Assembly: GCA_012861695.1 (NCBI GenBank) | Contig: JAAOOA010000529.1 | Span: forward strand, 137,001 to 201,000 | Direction of reading: 5' to 3' | DNA from: Trematomus loennbergii | Taxonomy: Eukaryota > Chordata > Actinopteri > Perciformes > Nototheniidae | Length of the DNA: 64,000 nucleotides | Shown: piece by piece, positions 32,981-41,424 of the stretch | Layout of the letters: each line of letters begins with the position of its first letter | Position numbering within the stretch: position 1 is the first letter of the stretch | Translations under genes and position numbers: made by a program | The notes under the pieces: model-generated | Seen by the model: the letters and a program-made list of their open reading frames with translations, nothing else | Told to the model about the DNA's origin: nothing | The model's database searches: none

Positions 32981-33777
32981 CAGGGGTCGGCAACCCCTGG
33001 CACGCGTGCCACCAATGGCACGCGGCACCGTAACCAGTGGCACACTAGGAATAAGTGTAGAAAATATTTATTTTTTTTCGGATCCTGAACGAGACCGCCG
33101 CCAGAGCGCGTCTCCCCGTTACCTGCAGAAGGAAGCCATGCACGCAACGCAGCCCCACTCAAAAAGGCCGATCGCGAGACGTAACATCCATGACACTTTT
33201 CTCTGTGTGCGGCAAAACAAGCTCGCCAAAATCGCTTCACCAGTCAGGCAGTATTTTAAGGTGTCCGAAAAAGACAATGAAATAGCGGTATGCAACGTGT
33301 GTGAAGCAGAAATCCTGCAGCTCCACCCGCTGTGACAGACCGGTGAGCGGAGCAGAACACACAAGAGTTAGACCTAACACACTTAGCTATTTTATCTACC
33401 TTTGGAACTAGTTATAAATATATTTATTCTTCACTGTCACTCATTACTGGATCAGTGAGCTGCATGAGATACTGACAGGCTGTCAGGAGAGAGAGAGAGG
33501 GGGAGAGAGGAAAAGAGAGCGCTTCCGCTCATTTCTCCCGTGTTATTATCCAAAGTTAATGTAAACTTGAATAATGTAGGCTACTTCATTTGAATGTAAC
33601 AATTATGTTGGTTGTTGTTTGTGGAAGCGCCAGTGAATGAGCCCCATTAACTGAGTTTTAAACATCACTTTTCACGAGTGTTTTCGTCGAGCCCGTTGAT
33701 AATTCACGATCGTCGGCACGCTGATAAATTTTTTTTTTTAGAATGGCACTTCATATCAAAAAGGTTGCCGACCCCTG
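32981..33777 (+). mobile_element. hAT element relic with BED zinc finger, 8-bp TSD CTCTAGAG
   Basis: The TIR CAGGGGTCGGCAACC at the left end is matched by GGTTGCCGACCCCTG at the right. The identical octamer CTCTAGAG flanks it (32973-32980 and 33778-33785). The frame at 33006-33335 includes VRQYFKVSEKDNEIAVCNVC, the start of a BED-type zinc finger typical of hAT transposase N-termini. The catalytic RNase-H-like domain is deleted. The element inserted into an older repeat whose halves lie at 32890-32972 and 33786-33890. Confidence 0.88.
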
Positions 33778-33785
33778 CTCTAGAG

Positions 33786-34375
33786 GATGCTATTGCAGTA
33801 GTCGAGTCGTGATGTGATGAATGCATGAATCAGGGTTTCAGCAGCAGAGGAGGAGAGTGATGGGCGGAGACGGGCAATGTTTAAAACAAAAGTAAAACAT
33901 GTTTACATAAATCATTTTCTTGATATTCGATTGAATCCACCACAAACACAAATATCCAATGTTGAAACAAAGTAAATAAATATGTTTTCATGAAATTCCT
34001 CACTTATTATATAGATGAGAGTAACACATGCGTCACTTCCGGGCAAAAATTACGGCCCCGCCCACTTTTGGGGGAAAACAAAGCTGTCATTTGAATGGCG
34101 GTCAATACAAATTCTGAAGTTTTTGCCAATCCGATCAGACATTTTTTAAATACAGTTGACAATATCATTTAAAATAAAAATCATAGAAAGTGGAGAAATC
34201 TCTGCGGGGATTTAAAACACACACACTGTTATTTACTCAACAATAAGTCACAGTTATCCTTGTTTTATTTATGTGTTATGTTGGTGTGTTTTTTTTCCAT
34301 TGGTCAATACACAGTAATAATTATATAGTCTTACATGCAGTATATTGTATGTTTTTTAAATTTTTTAAATGACAT
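33786..34375. other. repeat fragment and intergenic DNA
   Basis: The first 100 bases (GCAGTAGTCGAGTCGTGATG) resemble an antisense LINE fragment split by the hAT insertion. The rest is AT-rich without a gene. Confidence 0.4.
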
Positions 34376-35295
34376 TTAACACTAGAACCGCCAACGGGTA
34401 AATTTGTGAAAAAACTTTGGGTTTGTGTCATGCATTACTGATTGAGATCACTCAGATCCGCCATTCAGTATCCCCATTGGATCTCCAACGTTTACTATCA
34501 TACGTCACGTTCACAGTGAAAAGTCTGCCAACTCGCGCCGAGTAAATTGCACAGACAGCAGCTAGTAAGATTGATTTCAGCAGCCGCTTGTCTGGAAATG
34601 CCGAAGACTAGAAACGGTTTTGAAAACTTTTGTCACGTAGTGATCGTCTTCTCAATAAAACATCTTTGCTGATGTCTTCTGGCCAATCAGAATCAAGATA
34701 ACGGCGTGGTGTTGTTGGAGGAAGTCCCGACGGAGAATACTTTTGCTGTAGAACTACTCTTTATACATCCATGGATACAACATTCAACGTAATGAAATAA
34801 GACCCCATGGTTTGATGATTGATAGGTGTGTGGGCTGTCTTTCATTTTGACTCACAGAACAATGGGGGCTATCCACCCTTATATCCACAATGTAAAGTAA
34901 TTCACACAGCCTCTTCCCTCTTCTCTCTGTGAGGAGCAGCAGGTTCAGCTTTCAGAACAAAGTAACAAAACACAAAAATTGCATTAAAGGTGGAGTATGT
35001 AATTTATTTCAGAAACCCTTTTTGTTATATTCCATGGAATGCTCTTAACATTTCGATAGCAATGAATATATTAAATGCTTTGACAATAAATACATTAAAA
35101 AATGTCATCTGTGGAAGCCGTAGCGCTGTAAAAAGCACGACCAATTAGCGAGCCCGGCTAAAGTAACTGGATGGCCTACCTGCCTGTCAGCCTTCCATCT
35201 CGTGCACAAACCTATCTCGTGCCCTCATTGGTCATGTGCACGTGTTGGAGGAGGGGCTCTGTAAGGAAGTGGCAGATTTTTTCCGGCTGTGTATT

Positions 35296-35347
35296 TTAGG
35301 GTTAGGGTTAGGGTTAGGGTTAGGGTTAACCTAAGGGGTTAGGGTTA
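35296..35347 (+). repeat. interstitial telomeric repeat 1
   Basis: About five perfect TTAGGG units at 35296-35326, then TTAACCTAAGGGG and two more units. Vertebrate telomere sequence at an internal site. Confidence 0.9.
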
Positions 35348-35677
35348 GCTAACACTTCATTCCAACTTTCAAATGATCACAAGACCTTCAGCTATTCAAA
35401 ATTGATTTTTATTTTTGATATCTTTTACACTTTTTGAGATATTTAACTTAGTTTGGAGCTTGGTAGAGAGGCCTTTTTCAGATTTTAACATTAGTGTGGA
35501 TGGAGCAGCTCGTTAAGTCTAGAGTGCTTTGATCTCAAAACTGAGTGCAGCAGTGCTTCAAATTCTCCCCAAATTATTTTTTAAAACTTGCCATAATTCC
35601 CAAACCCTACACTCCTCAGACATATGTTTTCATGAAAAACGTAGGAAAACCTCTCCTAGGTTGGAAAATTAAAAAAA

Positions 35678-35816
35678 AGCGAGAGGGCGAGCAAGAGAAG
35701 AGAGAGAGAAGAGAGAGAGGGCGATCAAGAGAAGAGAGAGAGAAGAGAGAGAGAAAAGAGAGAGGGCGATAGAAGATTGAGAGGGTGATCAAGAGAAGAG
35801 AGAGAAGAGAGAGAGT
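35678..35816. repeat. GA-rich purine minisatellite
   Basis: Runs of AGAGAGAGAAGAG interleaved with GGGCGATCAAGAG. One strand is almost purely purine for 140 bases. The plus frame across it is a translation of low-complexity DNA and not a gene. Confidence 0.85.
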
Positions 35817-35849
35817 AATGTAACCTCCTAATGTAATGTATAACTGCTA

Positions 35850-36120
35850 TGAAAATGTTCAAAAAGTGCTCAAACTTCACATGTGTGCTAACAGTCCAGC
35901 CGTGAAGACATCTACGGGACAGTTTTGAGATTTCTTCAAATGCCGTTGCCATGGCAACACAATGCTCACCATGAAACACGGTTTTCTCATAACTTCAGTG
36001 AAAATGCTCGAAATGGCCCAAAACTTCACAGGTTTGGTAACGATGCAGCCATCAACACATCTAAGCGTATTATGGGGTGTCATCAAATGCCGTTGCCATG
36101 GCGACAGATAATTCACCATC
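35850..36120. repeat. imperfect tandem repeat carrying RFX X-box-like palindromes
   Basis: Two units of about 140 bases share AAATGCCGTTGCCATGGC, TCACCAT, and an AACTTCACA...GTAAC/GCTAAC block. Each carries the palindrome GTTGCCATGG(C)AAC (35943-35957 perfect; 36087-36101 with one change), which fits the X-box bound by RFX factors. Whether it is bound is unknown. Confidence 0.5.
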
Positions 36121-36525
36121 AAGTTAGTTCAAAAGTTTGCAGTTCAAATATTCTGCTGCTTTCCCAAGCCTTTTTACTTTCTTTTCTCATCTTAATACAA
36201 ATTCATTCACTACTACTTACATCTGATATTTAACTCCTTCAGTCTATTTTCAGCTGCAGAAACCATTCAACTATTACATTATTCAGCTATTTCAGGACAT
36301 CAAGGCTATACATGTTGTTGTTTATACCTTTTTTTAAACCTTTTCTTTTAAATATTAAGCTTTTTCTGCATTTTTGGAGCTAAAAGCAGCTACCATTCAG
36401 CTAATAACATATTCAGCTTTTTCTGCATTTTCAGCTAAATTCAGCCACAAATGTTCACAGTTTACAGCATTCGCACGCATTTTCTGCAGGAAATGCATTT
36501 TCTAGTTTAAACTATTTTTCTGTTG

Positions 36526-36553
36526 TAGGGTTAGGGTTAGGGTTAGGGTTAGG
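36526..36553 (+). repeat. interstitial telomeric repeat 2
   Basis: Four and a half TTAGGG units in the same orientation as repeat 1, 1.2 kb away. Confidence 0.88.
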
Positions 36554-36599
36554 TTTGGCTTACTATATTACTATTTACTTGCACTATATTTTTCTGTTT

Positions 36600-36715
36600 A
36601 TCTGTGTTATTGTGTTGCACTGTTGGAGAAGCCTGTGACCTAAGAATTTAATCGGCATAACTACACTGTAGCTATGTTCGTATGACAAAATAAAGAACCT
36701 TGAACCTTGAACCTA
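36600..36715 (+). repeat. dispersed retroposon 3' end, copy 2
   Basis: Contains GGAGAAGCCTGTGACCTAAG and ends AATAAAGAACCTTGAACCTTGAACC. Same family as the minus-strand copies at 4185-4300 and 61035-61160. Confidence 0.6.
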
Positions 36716-36764
36716 CTGACTTGAGCCCCACCACTGTATGGGTTAGCCCTAACATAGATTACTT

Positions 36765-36860
36765 GCAGGTCTCCCTTGAAATGCAGGTCTCCCTTGAAAA
36801 AGAGATCTATGATCTCAATGGGACCAATCTGGTTAAATAAAGGTTTGAAATGACCCAACA
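36765..36860 (+). repeat. LINE 3' end related to the 41.4-44.4 kb LINE
   Basis: AGGTCTCCCTTGAAAAAGAG then GATCTCAATGGGACC and GGTTAAATAAAGG. It matches the terminal 3' region of the larger LINE at 44322-44392 (TCTCCCTTGTAAAAGAGATC, TCTCAATGGGA). A 16-base part is doubled at its start. Confidence 0.6.
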
Positions 36861-37321
36861 AAAATACTCTGGAGCCGCCACTGATGGGATAGGTGTTGAT
36901 CATCAGTCCTCAACGTATTATAGGCAATCTTGAAACTTCAATTAATCTTAATTTAACAAATAACAATTCTATCAAACTATCACTCAGTGTGACTCCCTAG
37001 TCACTGCTGGTGAGTCCTTCCGCTTCACACAAACCCACAATCCCACAATCATTATGCACTACATTAATGCACATCATGTTTTCTTAATACAGTGAGCCAT
37101 GCTCTCTGACTATATTTTGCACAGCCCTCCACTTTAAAGTATTATACACTGTAGTTTGCGATGTATTCTCATATTATCATTGTCCCAAGTGTTTTCGTTT
37201 TTCAGCTATTAAGGTTCATTGTCTTGTTACATTTAAATGTGGTGTAAATACTTGTCTCTATTCTTTTTTAATGCTAAATTGTTTGGCAATAAACTTGATT
37301 TTGATTCTGATTCAAAGATTC

Positions 37322-37513
37322 TCACAGATAGTTTCTGCGATATTCACAACATTTGATACACACTTTGCTAATATTATGGCTCTGGTTGCTCTGGTCCTTA
37401 GGAGTTGTCTTAGCAGAGCTCTCATTGCTGTGGTCTTTTTTTTTAGTTAATGTGTGTCTGCGGGAAAAAAACGGAGTACCCGGGGTAAACCCATACTGGC
37501 TTGGGAACATCAC
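37322..37513 (-). pseudogene. degraded partial duplicate of the coiled-coil gene 3' end, outer
   Basis: The reverse strand reads SQYGFTPGTPFFSRRHT, almost the same as SQYGFTPGAPVFSRRHT in the neighbouring duplicate at 37556-37862. So the two blocks are tandem copies of one sequence. It keeps too little to encode a domain. Confidence 0.5.
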
Positions 37514-37555
37514 GCCGCCTATTCATTTATAAACATAAGTATCACATTATATTGA

Positions 37556-37862
37556 TCATATATATTTATAAACAAATAATCGGCCATGATTACAGCGAAA
37601 ACAGTCACATCCAAAACGCTGATGCCAACTTGCAGAGCTACCTTTAGTAGACCCTAAGCACAACAATGCCACAAACTTCTGGCCCCCGAGCCTCAGCAAG
37701 CGAGGACTCTGGGAGGCTCTCATCGCTCTGGTCTTAAGGAGTTCTCTTAGCAGAGCTTCATCACTCTGGTCATTTTTTTTATGATGTGTGTGTCTGCGGG
37801 AAAAAACGGGAGCACCCGGCGTAAACCCGTACTGGCTTGGGACTGGGAGCATCAAGCCGCCT
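37556..37862 (-). pseudogene. degraded partial duplicate of the coiled-coil gene 3' end, inner
   Basis: At DNA level 37590-37720 aligns with 38050-38170 of the gene. Shared words include AAACTTCTGG/ACACTTCTGG and GACTCTGGGA, with an AACAGTCAC...CGCTGA stretch over the membrane-span codons. The flanking TTTATATTTATAAACAAATAAT occurs both at its border and just after the gene's stop. It is a tandem duplicate of the tail-anchor end that has lost its frame. Confidence 0.55.
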
Positions 37863-37947
37863 CTTCATTTATAAATATAAATGATCAATAAATCTCACAT
37901 TATATTGATCATTTATATTTATAAACAAATAATTGAGCTGAAGCTGT

Positions 37948-40888
37948 TTAGAAGGGTTCGTGGGTGATGTCGCAGAATGACGTTAGCAGGCTGCATAAAT
38001 AGCTTGGCTCGCTGCCGTTACAGTATGGGTTGAAGGCATCCACTGATGCGGCAATGATACCACCGGTGACAGTCACTAAAGCGCTGACACACAGAGCAAA
38101 TCTTAGTGCACCTCTAGAACCATAACGCCACACACTTCTGGTCTCATCCTCATCAAGTGACGACTCTGGGATATCCCCTTCTTTCTTTGTTGTTAGGTCC
38201 TCCTGAATCAAGATTTGCATCCTTGACTCTTCCAGTTGCTCCTGAAGATCTTCCACAACTTTTTTCAGGATTTCATTTTCCTCGTTTTCTTTCACAGTCA
38301 GAGACTGAAGTCTAACCAGCTCATCTGCATGGCTCTTATCTCGCTCATTCCGAAATACTACCATATCCTGAAAATCGTTCTGTGCTTGTCTCAACTGTTC
38401 TATCCCTGCCTGTTTGTCTGCTCTCACAGAGTCAAGTTCAGCAGTAATGTTGGCATTCGTCTCACTCAAAGCCAATCTCTCATCTTCCAGCTTTCTTGTG
38501 TTTTGAATATTTGTCTCACTACTTTCTCTTAACTCCAACTGATGAGAGGCAGTCACTGACTCCACCATCTTGTGTATCTTTTCAGCAATATCTCCTTCTT
38601 TCTTTGTTGCTAGGTCCTCCTGAATCAAGATGTGCATCCTTGACTCTTCCAGTTGCTTCTGAAGATCTTCCACAACTTTTTTCAGGATTTCATTTTCCTC
38701 GTTTTCTTTCACAGTCAGAGACTGAAGTCTAACCAGCTCATCTGCATGGCTCTTATCTTGCTCATTCTGAAATACTACCATATCCTGAAAATCGTTCTGT
38801 GCTTGTCTCAACTGTTCTATCCCTGCCTGTTTGTGTGCTCTCACAGAGTCAAGTTCAGCAGTAATGTTGGCATTCGTCTCACTCAAAGCCAATCTCTCAT
38901 CTTCCAGCTTTCTTGTGTTTTGAATATTTGTCTCACTACTTTCTCTTAACTCCAACTGATGAGAGGCAGTCACTGACTCCACCATCTCGTGTATCTTTTC
39001 AGCAATATCCCCTTCTTTCTTTGTTGCTAGGTCCTCCTGAATCAAGATGTGCATCCTTGACTCTTCCAGTTGCTTCTGAAGATCTTCCACAACTTTTTTC
39101 AGGATTTCATTTTCCTCGTTTTCTTTCACAGTCAGAGACTGAAGTCTAACCAGCTCATCTGCATGGCTCTTATCTTGCTCATTCTGAAATACTACCATAT
39201 CCTGAAAATCGTTCTGTGCTTGTCTCAACTGTTCTATCCCTGCCTGTTTGTGTGCTCTCACAGAGTCAAGTTCAGCAGTAATGTTGGCATTCGTCTCACT
39301 CAAAGCCAATCTCTCATCTTCCAGCTTTCTTGTGTTTTTAATATTTGTCTCACTACTTTCTCTTGCTAGGTCCTCCTGAATAAAGATGTGCATCCTTGAC
39401 TCTTCCCGTTGCTCCTGAAGATCTTCCACAACTTTTTTCAGGATTTCATTTTCCTCGTTTCTTTCACAGTCAGAGACTGAAGTCTAACCAGCTCATCTGC
39501 ATGGCTCTTATCTTGCTCATTCCGAAATACTACCATATCCTGAAAATCGTTCTGTGCTTGTCTCAACTGTTCTATCCCTGCCTGTTTGTCTGCTCTCACA
39601 GAGTCAAGTTCAGCAGTAATGTTGGCATTCGTCTCACTCAAAGCCAATCTCTCATCTTCCAGCTTTCTTGTGTTTTGAATATTTGTCTCACTACTTTCTC
39701 TTAACTCCAACTGATGAGAGGCAGTCACTGACTCCACCATCTCGTGTATCTTTTCAGCAATATCCCCTTCTTTCTTTGTTGCTAGGTCCTCCTGAATCAA
39801 GATGTGCATCCTTGACTCTTCCAGTTGCTTCTGAAGATCTTCCACAACTTTTTTCAGGATTTCCTTTTCCTCGTTTTCTTTCACAGTCAGAGACTGAAGT
39901 CTAACCAGCTCATCTGCATGGCTCTTATCTTGCTCATTCCGAAATACTACCATATCCTGAAAATAGTTCCGTGCTTGTCTCAACTGTTCTATCCCTGCCT
40001 GTTTGTGTGCTCTCACAGAGTCAAGTTCAGCAGTAATGTTGGCATTCGTCTCACTCAAAGCCAATCTCTCATCTTCCAGCTTTTTGTGTTTTGAATATTT
40101 GTCTCACTACTTTCTCTTGCTAGGTCCTCCTGAATCAAGATGTGCATCCTTGACTCTTCCAGTTGCTCCTGAAGATCTTCCACAACTTTTTTCAGGATTT
40201 CATTTTCCTCGTTTTCTTTCACAGTCAGAGACTGAAGTCTAACCAGCTCATCTGCATGGCTCTTATCTTGCTCATTCTGAAATACTACCATATCCTGAAA
40301 ATCGTTCTGTGCTTGTCTCAACTGTTCTATCCCTGCCTGTTTGTGTGCTCTCACAGAGTCAAGTTCAGCAGTAATGTTGGCATTCGTCTCACTCAAAGCC
40401 AATCTCTCATCTTCCAGTTTTGTTAAATGCCTAGAACTTTCCTCCCCCACTTCACTTAACTTCAACTTAAGTGACGTTATAACTGATTCCAACAGCTCAT
40501 GTACCCTCTCATTCTCATCCCTGATCTCGGCCATATTTTTTTCAGTTTTCAACATTGTAGTAATATTGCACGGTTGAATGTCGAATATGCTGAGCTTTTG
40601 ATTGGACGTTTCCTGACTCGTACTGGGATGTCCTCCTCTCTTTATCACTTTATGAGAGTGCAGGAATGTAATTGTGACTTCCTCCTGCTTATGAACCCTT
40701 TCTGCTAAATATTTCGCTACGCTTGTTTTTTCCTCCACACGAAGAGCCACGAGTCGTTCACACACTTTACCAGGAACCCTTTGTGAGGGCCCCGGAGGCT
40801 CCTCAGGCATATACATGCAATTTGGGTCCTCTTTTACTCTAACGCAAAGGGCATACTGGGTATCTTGAGACAGCTCATTTCTTTCCAT
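37948..40888 (-). CDS. tail-anchored coiled-coil repeat protein (unidentified), two frame breaks
   Basis: I do not recognise the family. Start chosen at 40888 (MERNELSQDTQYALCVRV) because an acceptor-like TATCAG lies seven bases before it; an upstream in-frame ATG exists at 40993. Layout: a globular or basic N-terminal part of about 110 residues, then a long heptad-rich Glu/Lys/Gln coiled coil. The coil is made of one diverged and five near-identical repeats (KLEDERLALSETNANITAEL ... LQSLTVKENEENEILKKVV) of 139 or 113 residues. After it come a basic WRYGSRGALR, one membrane span (FALCVSALVTVTGGIIAASV), and a 27-residue tail with four cysteines. This predicts a C-terminally anchored, mostly cytosolic rod of roughly 980 residues. 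Frame breaks at about 39458-39460 (one T short) and 40081-40084 (one base short) are absent from sister repeats, so they are recent or assembly errors. No introns within the coding part. Confidence 0.65.
38244..40440 (-). repeat. 417/339-bp coding tandem repeats
   Basis: Using the landmark GAAGATCTTCC, units start at 38244, 38661, 39078, 39417, 39833 and 40171. The spacings are 417, 417, 339, 416 and 338. The 416 and 338 are 417 and 339 minus the one-base breaks. Short units lack exactly 78 bases (26 codons, TKKEGDIAEKIHEMVESV and the next eight residues), so frame is kept. Units differ by only a few bases, which implies recent amplification or conversion. Confidence 0.9.
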
Positions 40889-41109
40889 TATGTCTCTGAT
40901 AGTGCTCAAACCCCTTCCAATAACAACAACAACAATTCTAAAACCAATGCAGTTAAAGGTAATTCTGGTTATGGTCTGTTCGTCCTCCAACACGAAAAAT
41001 AATCTATGTTGGAGCCTGATGTGCTACAAGGGTCGCGGTAGTCTTTCTAATAAGAAGGAAATTGTGTACCTTTGCTGGCCTATTTACCTTTGCGTGCCTT
41101 TGATCATCT

Positions 41110-41265
41110 AATGATGTCATGCCATTCTATGTATGCCTTGTATGGCGTGATGTCATGGCATTCTAGTACATGCCTTGCATCACGTGATGTCATGGCATTC
41201 TAGTACATGCCTTGCATCACGTGATGTCATGGCATTCTACGTACATGTCTCGCATCACGTGATGA
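41110..41265. repeat. 37-bp minisatellite with E-box (CACGTG) in every unit
   Basis: About four units of CATCACGTGATGTCATGGCA plus ATTCTAGTACATGCCTTG. The core CATCACGTGATG is a 12-base palindrome containing the bHLH-ZIP site TCACGTGA (near 41178, 41216 and 41254). The oldest unit near 41139 has GGCGTGATG. The array begins about 220 bases upstream of the coiled-coil gene's chosen start, on its promoter side, so it may act as a MITF/TFE/USF-type response array. That role is inference. Confidence 0.75.
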
Positions 41266-41424
41266 CAGTGCCTTGCAGCAGACACCTTCACCATCATGTT
41301 TTTTTTTTTTTTAACTGGAAGAAAATGTGTTTCTTGTTGTAACGCACCGGGGAACCGTATACACCCAGACTCAGAAGCTGCTGTTGTCAGTTGTGATATC
41401 ACTTAGGTTATGTCTTCATATTAC
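41253..41424. repeat. left copy of a ~170-bp direct repeat flanking the LINE
   Basis: From CATCAC to CATATTACT. It is repeated at 44402-44570 with a few single-base differences (T-run length, ACACCCAGACTC against ACCCACTC). Confidence 0.85.

Noticed and set aside
35545..35772. Arg/Glu-rich plus-strand ORF
   Set aside because: It reads through the GA minisatellite; composition explains the openness.
38236..40577. Repeated plus-strand open frames of 69-102 codons
   Set aside because: They are the opposite-strand shadows of the coiled-coil repeats, recurring at exactly the repeat spacing. The minus strand has heptads, a membrane span and a longer frame.
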